Source of the DNA: Pseudomonadota bacterium
GTDB lineage: Bacteria; Pseudomonadota; Alphaproteobacteria; Paracaedibacterales; CAITNM01
Reading direction: 5' to 3'
Assembly (NCBI GenBank): GCA_026400695.1
Contig: JAPLON010000111.1
Coordinates: forward strand, 1 to 14,329
Length of the DNA stretch: 14,329 bases
Shown here: one piece after another, positions 1-7,215 of the stretch
How the letters are laid out: each line of letters starts with the position of its first letter
Numbering within the stretch: position 1 is the first letter of the stretch
Notes under the pieces: generated by a model
The model's database searches: none
Seen by the model: only the letters and a program-made list of their open reading frames with translations
Told to the model about the DNA's origin: nothing
Position numbers and translations under genes: made by a program

Positions 1-476
1 CGGAAAATGATCCAACCCTAAGTTATGTATTTTTCTACATTGCTTTAAGCATATTTTTGCTAATTGCAGGACACCTACTTAAACAACACCACCAGCTAAA
101 AACCCTAACCGTTTCACTTATTGGAATTTTACTTATAGGCATCGCACCAGTTATTTTACCTATTCATTCGTTGGTTAATTACGTAATTTATCAAATCACT
201 TTTGCCTTTTTCTTGGCAGGATTTTTAGCCCCAAGCCTTTCTGTAATATTCTCATTGTTTAAAGATAACCAAACCATTTTTCACGCGACCATGTGGTTTA
301 CGGTTGGATATGCTTTAGGCAATATCATAAGTGACTGGTTTACGGAACAATATGGATTTTTCACCCATTTTAATTTTCTACCTATGATCCCCCTAATTTT
401 TGGAGGATTTTGTTGTTTGGCCATATTAACATCAACGAATGTTAATAGATTAATAAAACCAAACAAACCGCAATAA
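1..476 (+). CDS. MFS transporter, C-terminal fragment (5' end outside window)
   Basis: The reading frame is open to the left edge (first full codon at base 3, reading ENDPTLSYVFFYIAL) and stops with TAA at 474-476, so about 158 C-terminal residues are visible. A TTG at 57 is open but lies inside a membrane helix and is not the real start. The fragment shows about four to five hydrophobic helices separated by short polar loops, ending in a cytoplasmic tail (NRLIKPNKPQ). The segment SLFKDNQTIFHATMWF aligns with EIFKDTPNYFEGMFWF near the C-terminus of the next gene, so the two are probably paralogues. Family knowledge: such carriers move small solutes across the inner membrane. The substrate cannot be read from the sequence. 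It is 19 nt upstream of the next gene, same strand, and probably co-transcribed with it. Confidence 0.75.
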   Translation, partial: ENDPTLSYVFFYIALSIFLLIAGHLLKQHHQLKTLTVSLIGILLIGIAPVILPIHSLVNYVIYQITFAFFLAGFLAPSLSVIFSLFKDNQTIFHATMWFTVGYALGNIISDWFTEQYGFFTHFNFLPMIPLIFGGFCCLAILTSTNVNRLIKPNKPQ

Positions 477-495
477 TTAAGTATGTATTGAATTT

Positions 496-1704
496 ATGAA
501 TTATGATTTTAAAAAAAATATTAGTATTATCTTATTATTTACAGTAGTAAGCATACATTTTTTCATTTACCTAGGTTCAGCACTTTTATCCCCCTCTCTT
601 CCGACCTCCTTACTTGGTTACACTGACTTTAAACCTAAGCTGCCATACCTAGTTGATTGGGTTTGGGTGACAATTATTGGAAGAATAATCGGCGCCTATA
701 TATTGTGTAAACTAGCATTACGATTGGGTTTCATCTACCTCATGAGAATTGTCGTGGTTTTATATATTTTATTGGCTTTATCCGTTAGCTCCGCCAATTT
801 CACTGATATCATTGTATACAAGGACGTGCAGCTTTTGTTCGTACACCGTTTTATTAATGCTTTTTTAATGCCAGCACCTTTTATGCTGGTTAGTCTATTT
901 CTTTTAAATCAAAAACCAAAAAAACCAATTATGTTAAGTGCATGTGCCTGCCTTGCTGTTGGCCTGGGAGCGATTTTGATTTATAAATCTTTAGCAATAA
1001 TAAAATTTGCTAATGGTTGGCAAAACATAATGCTTTGCTCATCAATCATCGGTGGAATTTGCTATGTTTTGTTTGAAAAATACACCCCCAACAAAACAGA
1101 CAATATATCACCAACTACCATTAAATTAGACTTTAACAAAATTTTTCTAGTATCTGTTTTTGGTGGAACCTGCGGTATTACCTTTAGCTATCACTTTGCT
1201 TTTTTGGATAGCTATATCAATAACATAATTATTTGTTGTAAATGTGTAAATTGTCATAATGTTAGTTTTGCATACTACTATTACGCACTGCTAATTTCAA
1301 TTATTCCAGTAGCAAGATTTATTTATGGAAAAAGCATATTCACCCCTCTTAAGATTTCTGTTGTTGGCATCAATCTTATAGCAATAATCATAACTATTAT
1401 CCCTGAAATTACGTTTAACATTTACGTAGCAGAGCAAGTACTTTTTGGTATTTTATCAGCTATGTTAATAGTTCCTTGTCACGCCTTAGTTTACGAAATA
1501 TTTAAAGATACACCCAATTATTTTGAAGGCATGTTTTGGTTTGTTACTTTTTTTAGCATATTCGCGGTAACCCCTCACTTTTTTCTTAGATTACTAGGGA
1601 TTAATTCCATGCCTTGGCTCAGCCTACTATATGTAATACCAATTTCTTCAATGTTTATTTTTGCCATAAACAGATATGAACAAAAAACTATGGTCTCATC
1701 CTAA
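496..1704 (+). CDS. MFS-type inner-membrane transporter
   Basis: A 402-residue protein with about 12 predicted hydrophobic helices, the usual length for a major facilitator superfamily carrier. After helix 2, GRIIGAYILCKLALRLG (residues 62-78) resembles MFS motif A. A polar cytoplasmic loop around residues 194-214 separates the two six-helix halves. The ATG at 496 is chosen because the short polar N-terminus MNYDFKKN leads directly into helix 1; no clear Shine-Dalgarno precedes it, which fits translation following the upstream paralogue 19 nt away. An oddity is a cysteine cluster at 247-254 (CCKCVNCH) in the short loop between helices 7 and 8, not typical for the family. The substrate is unknown. 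The gene converges on topA, with 56 nt between the two stop codons and only a weak AT-only inverted repeat between them. Confidence 0.8.
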   Translation: MNYDFKKNISIILLFTVVSIHFFIYLGSALLSPSLPTSLLGYTDFKPKLPYLVDWVWVTIIGRIIGAYILCKLALRLGFIYLMRIVVVLYILLALSVSSANFTDIIVYKDVQLLFVHRFINAFLMPAPFMLVSLFLLNQKPKKPIMLSACACLAVGLGAILIYKSLAIIKFANGWQNIMLCSSIIGGICYVLFEKYTPNKTDNISPTTIKLDFNKIFLVSVFGGTCGITFSYHFAFLDSYINNIIICCKCVNCHNVSFAYYYYALLISIIPVARFIYGKSIFTPLKISVVGINLIAIIITIIPEITFNIYVAEQVLFGILSAMLIVPCHALVYEIFKDTPNYFEGMFWFVTFFSIFAVTPHFFLRLLGINSMPWLSLLYVIPISSMFIFAINRYEQKTMVSS

Positions 1705-1760
1705 AAGTCTATTGCCCCTTAAATTTTCCATAAATTGAGAGCATTAACTTATTACACCTT

Positions 1761-4163
1761 TTATTTTTTATCCTTGGCACTAGTTTTAGCAGGGGCTTTT
1801 TTAACAAATGTTCTTGCTGTACCACTTGGTTTTGCTTTCGGATTCAGTCGCTTCTTTTCTAAAATTTCAAAAGCTTCATCGATAGTAATTTCCATGAAAC
1901 TATATGCCTTGGGAATTGAGGTAAATGCACCATCATACTTTAAGTATGGCCCAAATCTTCCAATACCAACAAGAATATCAGTTTGAGTCTCTGGATGCTT
2001 GCCAACGATTGCTGGCATTGAACCTAGTTTAACTGCTTGTTCAACAGTAACTGTGAATGGGTCAAATCCTGGTGGTATGCTAACACGTTTTGGTTTTTTG
2101 ACATCCTTTTCTTCCCATTGTAGATATGGTCCATAGGGACCTTTGCGAAGGGTAATATCTACATTCAAGTTAGGGTCTTGGCCTAGAACAATTACTTCAC
2201 TAACTTCTTGCATGCTATCATCTTGTGACTGAGAGCCGCTTAAGGACTTGGTATATTTACATTCAGGATAACGATTACACCCAAGAAACGGTCCAAATTT
2301 ACTAAGTTTTAAATGCAGCTCACCCTCTTTACATGTTGGGCATTCTTTAGGATTTTCTTTGGTCATATCAAAAAGAGAAGCTTCCAAATCTTTTTGCATG
2401 TTTTCTAAAACTTCAGCAATTCTCAACGGCTCAGCTTGTTTTACGGTCTCATTGAACGGTTGCCAAAAAGTTTTCATAACTTCAAGCCAGCCGATGCGCC
2501 CGCCTGAAATATCATCAAGCTGTTCTTCTAAAGATGCCGTAAAATCATACTGCACATACTTAGAAAAATAGTGGCTTAAAAAGGATGTGACTAGCCTTCC
2601 TTTTTGGTCTGGGTGGAACTGGCGCTTTTCTAAACGTACGTAATCACGGTCTTGTAAGGTTTGCAGTAGTGATACGTAAGTGGATGGCCTACCAATGCCA
2701 AGTTCTTCAAGTTTCTTTACAAGGCTTGATTCCGTATAACGTGGAGGCGGTTGGGTAAAGTGTTGTTCCGGAATAATAGAATCAATACCAATTACTTCAC
2801 CTACTTGCAGTGGTGGTAGTATGCGATCATCATCTTCTTGAGCTTTGTCTTCTTTATTTTCGGCATCTTTACCTTCTTGATAAAGCTTTAAAAATCCATC
2901 AAAAACAATGGTTGAACCAGTAGCTCGTAAATTTGTTTGTTTGTCGTTTGAAGTGATATCGACACCAACTTGGTCAAACAGGGCATTTTCCATTTGGCTT
3001 GCCATTGTGCGCTTCCAGATTAGCTCATAAAGCTTCATTTGGTCGCTATCAAGGTGTGCTTGGACAGATTTAGGGTTACGCACAGCATCAGTTGGACGAA
3101 TCGCCTCATGACCTTCCTGAGCGTTCTTTGCCTTAGTTTTGTATAGGCGTGGTGCCTCTGGTAAATATTGTTTGCCAAAATCTTTTTCAATTATGGTGCG
3201 CAACGTTGTAATGGCGTCGTTTGAAAGAACAACGCTGTCTGTACGCATATAGCTGATTAAACCTATGGTTTCACCATCAAGGTCTACACCTTCATAAAGC
3301 TTTTGAGCAATTTGCATGGTCTTTTTGGGGCTGAATCCAAGTTTGCGTGATGCTTCTTGTTGTAAGGTAGATGTAGTAAATGGTGCAGCTGGGTTGCGGC
3401 GAACTTGCTTTTTTTCAATATCAGCAACGCTAAAGGCGGAATTCTCAATTGTTTTAACGGCAAGCTTTGCAGCTTCTTCATTTGGCAAGCCAAACTTGTC
3501 TAGTTTTTTACCATTTAAAAAATTTAACTTTGCGAAAAAACCTACCTTGGCTGTGTTCAAACATTGAGTCTGTACAGACCAATATTCCTGAGTGCGAAAT
3601 GCTTCAATTTCTTGTTCACGTTCAACAACTAAGCGAAGTGCAACAGACTGTACGCGACCAGCAGAGCGAGCCCCAGGAAGTTTACGCCATAAGATCGGCG
3701 ACAAGGTAAAGCCAACTAAATAATCAAGAGCACGTCTTGCCAGATATGCATCCACCAATTCTTGGTTTACTTGGCGTGGCTTCTTTAACGATTCAAGCAC
3801 AGCTTTTTTTGTGATTTCATTAAAAACAATTCTTTGAACATTCATGCCTTTTGAGGTTTTCATTTCCTCTAAGACTTGCTGAATATGCCATGAAATAGCT
3901 TCTCCCTCTCTATCAGGGTCGGTGGCTAGAAATAAATTTTTAGCACCCTTAGTTTGGGCAACAATGTCTTTTACGCGCTTTTGCCCTTTTTCATCAAGCT
4001 CCCAAATCATGGCAAAGTTCTCATCAGGTTTTACCGAACCATTTTTTGATGGCAAGTCACGTATGTGACCATAGCTGGCAATAACAGTGTAATCACTACC
4101 CAAGTATTTATTGATAGTTTTAGCTTTTGATGGCGACTCTACGATAACGACATTTTGCGACAA
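1761..4163 (-). CDS. topA: DNA topoisomerase I (type IA)
   Basis: This enzyme relaxes negative supercoils by transient single-strand cleavage. The 800-residue product has a Toprim domain at the N-terminus (VIVESPSKAKTI with Glu9; TDPDREGE at 81-88 with the metal-binding Asp82, Asp84 and Glu86), the central cleavage domains with catalytic Tyr305 in GLISYMRTDS, and GRPSTYVSLLQTLQDRDYV near 491. A C-terminal zinc ribbon follows: Cys608, Cys611, Cys629, Cys635. Only one four-cysteine finger remains; it is followed by GPYGPYL and GRFGPYL modules (675-681, 735-741) and a Lys/Ala-rich tail, the arrangement familiar from alphaproteobacterial TopA. The start is TTG at 4161-4163, preceded by GAGG (4169-4172) with a 5-nt gap; no in-frame ATG sits near the conserved N-terminus. 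Length and motifs are complete, so the gene should be functional. Confidence 0.97.
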   Translation of the reverse strand: MSQNVVIVESPSKAKTINKYLGSDYTVIASYGHIRDLPSKNGSVKPDENFAMIWELDEKGQKRVKDIVAQTKGAKNLFLATDPDREGEAISWHIQQVLEEMKTSKGMNVQRIVFNEITKKAVLESLKKPRQVNQELVDAYLARRALDYLVGFTLSPILWRKLPGARSAGRVQSVALRLVVEREQEIEAFRTQEYWSVQTQCLNTAKVGFFAKLNFLNGKKLDKFGLPNEEAAKLAVKTIENSAFSVADIEKKQVRRNPAAPFTTSTLQQEASRKLGFSPKKTMQIAQKLYEGVDLDGETIGLISYMRTDSVVLSNDAITTLRTIIEKDFGKQYLPEAPRLYKTKAKNAQEGHEAIRPTDAVRNPKSVQAHLDSDQMKLYELIWKRTMASQMENALFDQVGVDITSNDKQTNLRATGSTIVFDGFLKLYQEGKDAENKEDKAQEDDDRILPPLQVGEVIGIDSIIPEQHFTQPPPRYTESSLVKKLEELGIGRPSTYVSLLQTLQDRDYVRLEKRQFHPDQKGRLVTSFLSHYFSKYVQYDFTASLEEQLDDISGGRIGWLEVMKTFWQPFNETVKQAEPLRIAEVLENMQKDLEASLFDMTKENPKECPTCKEGELHLKLSKFGPFLGCNRYPECKYTKSLSGSQSQDDSMQEVSEVIVLGQDPNLNVDITLRKGPYGPYLQWEEKDVKKPKRVSIPPGFDPFTVTVEQAVKLGSMPAIVGKHPETQTDILVGIGRFGPYLKYDGAFTSIPKAYSFMEITIDEAFEILEKKRLNPKAKPSGTARTFVKKAPAKTSAKDKK

Positions 4164-4168
4164 GAAAA

Positions 4169-4172
4169 CCTC
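4169..4172 (-). promoter_or_regulatory. Shine-Dalgarno of topA, fixing a TTG start
   Basis: The minus strand reads GAGG, then 5 nt, then TTG. This ribosome-binding site supports the non-ATG start, which is needed to include the conserved VIVESPSKAK start of the Toprim domain. Confidence 0.7.
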
Positions 4173-4212
4173 GGCCTTTGTTTTTAATAAAATTGTACCA
4201 TGTTAGCTCAGC

Positions 4213-4241
4213 ACTGTAGCAAGACAAACGGCCAATGACAA
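4213..4241 (-). promoter_or_regulatory. Candidate promoter of topA
   Basis: On the minus strand TTGTCA (4236-4241) and TACAGT (4213-4218) are separated by 17 nt, a fair match to a sigma-70-type promoter. A second option is TTGCTA (4217-4222) with TACAAT (4192-4197), which has a longer 19-nt spacer. The 204-nt gap between the helicase stop and topA otherwise holds only the helicase terminator. Only the motifs and spacing are seen; activity is inferred. Confidence 0.35.
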
Positions 4242-4317
4242 GCGTACTTTTTGGCATAATAGAATAAATGTTATTAAAAATTGGTTAATTGTGGGAATCT
4301 GCTTTGAAAAGTGGTAG

Positions 4318-4350
4318 AAAAGCCCCACGGCAGTTTGCTATGGGGCTTTT
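4318..4350 (-). terminator. Rho-independent terminator of the DEAD-box helicase gene
   Basis: A perfect 10-bp inverted repeat, AAAAGCCCCA (4318-4327) and TGGGGCTTTT (4341-4350), encloses a 13-nt loop. It lies 17 nt past the helicase stop. The stem begins with A and ends with T on both strands, so it has U-rich ends in either direction. The minus-strand use downstream of the helicase is the natural reading, and it would separate helicase from topA transcription. Confidence 0.85.
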
Positions 4351-4367
4351 AGAATTTTTTAGTATTT

Positions 4368-6152
4368 TTAATTAACGAGGGCTTCTTTTTCCTGAAAAGT
4401 TGCTTCTAGGACGAGAGTTTCCACCAAACGGAGTGTTTGCAGGACGGTTCCCAGACGGGCGATCACCAAAAGAAGGACGGTCACCGGCCGGACGGTCTCT
4501 TGATGGGCGGCCTGAAGAAGAGTCGCCTCCAAATGCAGGCTTATCACCGAATGCACGTTTTTTACCAAAACTAGGCTTGTCACCGAAGGCACGCTTTTCA
4601 CCAAATGCTGGCTTATCGCCGAATGAAGATCTCTCACCACGTGGTTTGTCGCCAAAAGTAGGTCTATCGCCAAATGCACGTTTTGCCCCAATTTGTCACC
4701 AAAAGTTGGCTTATCACCGAATGAAGATCTTTCTCCACGTGGTTTGTCGCCAAATGCACGTCTCTCACCAAAGGCTGGCTTATCGCCGAATGAAGATCTC
4801 TCACCGCGGGGTTTGTCACCAAATGAGGATCTTTCTCCACGTGGCTTGTCACCAAATGCACGTCTCTCACCAAAGGCTGGCTTATCGCCGAATGAAGATC
4901 TTTCGCCACGAGGCTTATCACCGAACGCACGCTTTTCACCAAATGGAGATCTCTCACCACGTGGCTTGTCGCCATAAGGACTTGATGACCTTGGCCTGCC
5001 AGCACCGCTACCAAAACCACCACGGCTTGAACCATTGCCAGAACCTGAGTTGCGGTTATTAGCACCTTCATGGGCTTTTGGATTCATGTAGCGCTCAATC
5101 GCGTTCCACTTTTTAGCATCAGCAGAAGTTACGAAACACAATGCAAAACCTTCAGCGCCTGCGCGACCGGTGCGGCCAATTCTGTGGATGTAATCTTCTG
5201 GGCATGGAGGAACATCATAGTTGATAACGTGCATAAGATGAGGAATATCCAAACCACGTGCCGCAATATCTGTTGCAACCATGATGCGGCATTTTCCTTG
5301 GCTAAATGAACGAATTACTTTCTCACGTTGACGTTGACGCAAATCTCCGTGAATCGCTGAAGCTGAGTGGTCCTCTTTACGAAGTGCTTCTGCTAAACGA
5401 TCCGCATTCATTTTTGTTTTTACAAATACAAGTACTGTACCATCACGTTGTTCAAGTTCTTGTAATAGGCGCTTATATTTTTCTTTTTCTGCAATGTTAA
5501 CAATCTCTTGTTTAATTTTTGGTATCGGCAATGTTGATGAACCAACCGCTACGCGCTTAGGATCATTAAGATATTTTGCTGCTAATTTTTCAATTTCAGG
5601 AGCAATTGTTGCTGAAAACATTAAAGTTTGGCGCTTAGTTGGAAGTTTACTAATAATATGGTCTAGCTGAATACCAAAACCCATATCAAACATACGGTCA
5701 GTTTCATCTAGCACTAAGCACTCAATGTTATTAACTCTTAAGGTGCCACGTTCTAGATGATCAATAATACGTCCTGGTGTACCAATAATAACCCGAGGGT
5801 TCGCTTTTAATTGAGAAAGCTGCTTCGGGTAAGGCTCACCACCAATAATTAGAGCGGTTTTAAAATTAGCACCTGTTATGTCGTGCAAAGCACGTAGCAC
5901 TTGTTGAGCTATTTCCCTGATTGGCGCTAGTACTAGTGCAGTAGCATGTGGGTTTTCCATTAGATGTTTAATCAAAGGCAATGTAAATGCTAGGGTTTTA
6001 CCGGTTCCAGTTTGGGCTGATCCTAGGATATCCTGCCCAGTTAAAGCCAAAGGAATAGTTTGTGCTTGAATTGCGGTTGGTTTTACCAAACCTAGGCGTG
6101 TTAGTGAGTTGACAATTGATTCGGGTAATCCCATTTCATTAAAATTATTCAT
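4368..6152 (-). CDS. DEAD-box ATP-dependent RNA helicase with frameshifted repeat tail
   Basis: The first ~360 residues form a complete two-domain RNA helicase core: Q motif (PTAIQAQTIP, 25-34), Walker A AQTGTGKT (46-53), TPGR (125-128), motif II DETD (149-152), SAT (180-182), ATDIAARGLD (293-302) and HRIGRTGRAG (323-332). Such proteins (RhlE/CsdA-like) unwind RNA in ribosome assembly and mRNA turnover; the exact subfamily is not clear. Motif II is DETD instead of DEAD and motif Ia reads APIREIA instead of the usual PTRELA. From about residue 370 the tail is Gly/Ser-rich, then a charged repeat built from FGDKPRGERSS and FGDKPAFGERRA. After residue 487 the frame leaves the repeat register and ends in an unrelated-looking hydrophobic tail. 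The repeat register continues in another frame to a TAA at 4372-4374. The ATG is preceded by AGGA at 6160-6163 with 7-nt spacing. Confidence 0.93.
   Translation of the reverse strand: MNNFNEMGLPESIVNSLTRLGLVKPTAIQAQTIPLALTGQDILGSAQTGTGKTLAFTLPLIKHLMENPHATALVLAPIREIAQQVLRALHDITGANFKTALIIGGEPYPKQLSQLKANPRVIIGTPGRIIDHLERGTLRVNNIECLVLDETDRMFDMGFGIQLDHIISKLPTKRQTLMFSATIAPEIEKLAAKYLNDPKRVAVGSSTLPIPKIKQEIVNIAEKEKYKRLLQELEQRDGTVLVFVKTKMNADRLAEALRKEDHSASAIHGDLRQRQREKVIRSFSQGKCRIMVATDIAARGLDIPHLMHVINYDVPPCPEDYIHRIGRTGRAGAEGFALCFVTSADAKKWNAIERYMNPKAHEGANNRNSGSGNGSSRGGFGSGAGRPRSSSPYGDKPRGERSPFGEKRAFGDKPRGERSSFGDKPAFGERRAFGDKPRGERSSFGDKPRGERSSFGDKPAFGERRAFGDKPRGERSSFGDKPTFGDKLGQNVHLAIDLLLATNHVVRDLHSAISQHLVKSVPSVTSLVLVKNVHSVISLHLEATLLQAAHQETVRPVTVLLLVIARLGTVLQTLRLVETLVLEATFQEKEALVN
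4531..4978 (-). repeat. Coding tandem repeat in the helicase C-terminal tail
   Basis: Imperfect 33- and 36-nt units encode FGDKPRGERSS and FGDKPAFGERRA on the minus strand. One 50-nt stretch occurs twice without change, at 4750-4799 and 4852-4901, offset by 102 nt (34 codons). Third positions vary between other units, so the array is partly old and partly recently duplicated. Basic RG-containing tails of this kind in RNA helicases are thought to bind RNA. The repeat register runs through the frameshift at about 4681-4694, with units such as FGDRPTFGDKPRGERSS on its far side. Confidence 0.9.
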
Positions 6153-6159
6153 ATTCAGA

Positions 6160-6163
6160 TCCT
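6160..6163 (-). promoter_or_regulatory. Shine-Dalgarno of the helicase gene
   Basis: AGGA on the minus strand lies 7 nt before the ATG at 6150-6152. It sits just outside the closing stem of the predicted leader structure (9 nt away), so folding of the leader could affect ribosome access. Confidence 0.6.
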
Positions 6164-6172
6164 TTATGTATC

Positions 6173-6280
6173 TAAAGCGTTAATAAAAGCTACTCCCCAC
6201 AATGGGCTAATGAGTAACCAGAAATTTATCCATGAAGAGGCTGATCTAGCAGCTTTTTGGTAAGATCAGATAACGCTTTA
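6173..6280 (-). promoter_or_regulatory. Candidate structured 5' leader of the helicase mRNA (three-helix junction)
   Basis: Read on the minus strand, 6280 to 6173, the segment is closed by a perfect 10-bp stem P1, TAAAGCGTTA with TAACGCTTTA. Inside are two hairpins. P2 is CTGATCT with AGATCAG (6263-6269 and 6241-6247), loop 15 nt. P3 is GTTACTC with GAGTAGC (6212-6218 and 6189-6195), then a 5-nt one-sided bulge and CCCA with TGGG closing a 3-nt loop. One P3 pair is G-U in the minus-strand RNA but would be a C-A mismatch on the plus strand, which favours minus transcription. The element ends 9 nt before the helicase Shine-Dalgarno. It matches no RNA family I recognise; the pairing is seen, the regulatory role is inferred. 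Confidence 0.5.
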
Positions 6281-6605
6281 AAACAGGCTTTTGGAATTTG
6301 CCAAATAACATCACCAAACTAGTGGCGGTTGCGAAATCGGAAATGAATTTCAAGGAGCAAGGTAGCCCACTTTCAAAGATAATGCAACAAAAAAATGAAG
6401 GTGTGTAATAGTTCGTATTGAATGAGACAAGATTGAGGTCTCAGATAAGGTGTTTTCAATTACGTCATAGCCAGGGCCGAAGCATCATAAGTACTTACGT
6501 ATGGTAATAAATTTTACTTTGGTTTTTTGAAAACAATAATATGAATATATTAACTAATTATTAACCATAAACATAATATAATTGTAAAAAAACCAGTTTA
6601 TAATT
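6281..6605. other. Intergenic region without a recognised gene
   Basis: No coding frame with supporting features is visible here. It should hold the promoter of the minus-strand helicase and that of the plus-strand secreted protein gene. A small hairpin, TGAGAC (6423-6428) with GTCTCA (6438-6443) and a 9-nt loop, is present but lacks a U-tract. I see no tRNA, SRP RNA or tmRNA signature. No convincing two-box helicase promoter was found on the minus strand. Confidence 0.5.
6577..6582 (+). promoter_or_regulatory. Candidate -10 box of the acidic secreted protein gene
   Basis: TATAAT lies 23 nt before the GTG start codon. No good -35 hexamer is found at 16-18 nt upstream. A second TATAAT at 6599-6604 is too close to the GTG to drive this start. 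In such AT-rich DNA chance matches are common. Confidence 0.3.
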
Positions 6606-6932
6606 GTGCAAATTTTATTTTTATTACTGATTTTATTTGTTTTGCCAAGTTCATGGCCAGCATCTGTATGCAAAAATCTAAATGGTGATCTTGAAAAATT
6701 AGCCTCCACCTACCATGACTCTATGAAGACTTTATCAGATACATTAATGACCACCGCAAACGTTACAACCAAAATTAATCCAGATATTAACAAAGCGCAA
6801 AAGGTTAAAAAGGAAATTAGTGATTTGGTAAAAGGGTGCAAAGACGCCAAAGACGCCGATGTGGATGAAGATGATATATCCGAGAAAATAGAAGCTGTAT
6901 TGGCTGAAATTAAAGAGCTTGATGCATGCTGA
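6606..6932 (+). CDS. Small secreted helical protein, N-terminal part of a frameshifted gene
   Basis: A 108-residue product starting at GTG 6606; an in-frame stop at 6585-6587 leaves no ATG or TTG upstream. The hydrophobic start (MQILFLLLILFVLPSSWPAS) looks like a signal peptide without the usual positive N-region; the cleavage site near residues 16-20 is uncertain. The mature part is charged and helix-prone, probably coiled coil, with Cys22 and Cys78. The frame ends after LDAC at TGA 6930-6932. The stop follows directly on a tandem ATGCATGC (6922-6929). Removing one ATGC copy joins this frame to the next one and gives a continuous 201-residue protein (ELDADLQKMGTF). I do not recognise the family. 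It is more likely the front half of a single gene than an independent one. Confidence 0.6.
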   Translation: MQILFLLLILFVLPSSWPASVCKNLNGDLEKLASTYHDSMKTLSDTLMTTANVTTKINPDINKAQKVKKEISDLVKGCKDAKDADVDEDDISEKIEAVLAEIKELDAC

Positions 6933-7215
6933 TCTTCAAAAAATGGGAACTTTTGATAATGGGGTCGTAAATACAGTCAGAATTAGTGCCATTGAGAAAT
7001 CTAACAGTTTGATTGCTGTATTACAAAATTCTATTGGGGATAATTCTGCAAAAAAAGATGCTGATGATGATGCTGAAGATGACGAAGAAAATTACAAAGA
7101 TGCTAAGGATGACGAGGAAGAGGAAAATAAAGATAAAGATGATGAGGAAAATGACGATTCAGACGACAGCAATACTGAAAATGACGACCAAGATAGTGAT
7201 GAAGAAGAGAGCTAA
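6919..7215 (+). CDS. Acidic C-terminal part of the frameshifted secreted protein gene
   Basis: This frame is open from 6892 and can start at TTG 6919 or ATG 6922, overlapping the previous frame by 11-14 nt, so coupled translation is possible. It has no signal peptide of its own. Residues 1-45 are helix-prone, and residues 47-98 are almost wholly Asp, Glu, Lys, Asn and Ser, ending DQDSDEEES: a strongly acidic, probably disordered tail that could bind divalent cations or basic partners. Without the 4-nt duplication it would be the natural continuation of the upstream signal-peptide protein. If translated alone, the tail would stay in the cytoplasm. Function unknown. Confidence 0.5.
   Translation: MMHADLQKMGTFDNGVVNTVRISAIEKSNSLIAVLQNSIGDNSAKKDADDDAEDDEENYKDAKDDEEEENKDKDDEENDDSDDSNTENDDQDSDEEES

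Noticed and set aside
1705..1760. Terminator between the convergent MFS gene and topA
   Set aside because: Only an AT-only 5-bp inverted repeat is present, too weak to call.
4540..4975. Regular repeats that might look like a CRISPR array
   Set aside because: Units are head-to-tail, without unique spacers, and are in frame within the helicase gene.
4400..5062. Long plus-strand open frame with repeats such as LSPNEDLSPRG
   Set aside because: It is the antisense reading of the helicase tail repeat; a repeated coding unit free of stops on one strand keeps the other strand open. No signal for translation.
4664..5071. Minus-strand open frame in a third register of the helicase tail
   Set aside because: A shadow of the repeat; it ends right at the frameshift and has no independent start signal.
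6173..6280. The 10-bp terminal inverted repeat read as a small mobile element (MITE)
   Set aside because: No target-site duplication flanks it, the ends are short, and nested pairing with a strand-specific G-U fits an RNA better.
6441..6500. Possible SRP-like or tRNA-like segment near GGGCCGAAGC
   Set aside because: The match to the SRP RNA core is too short, and no flanking stems or T-loop were found.
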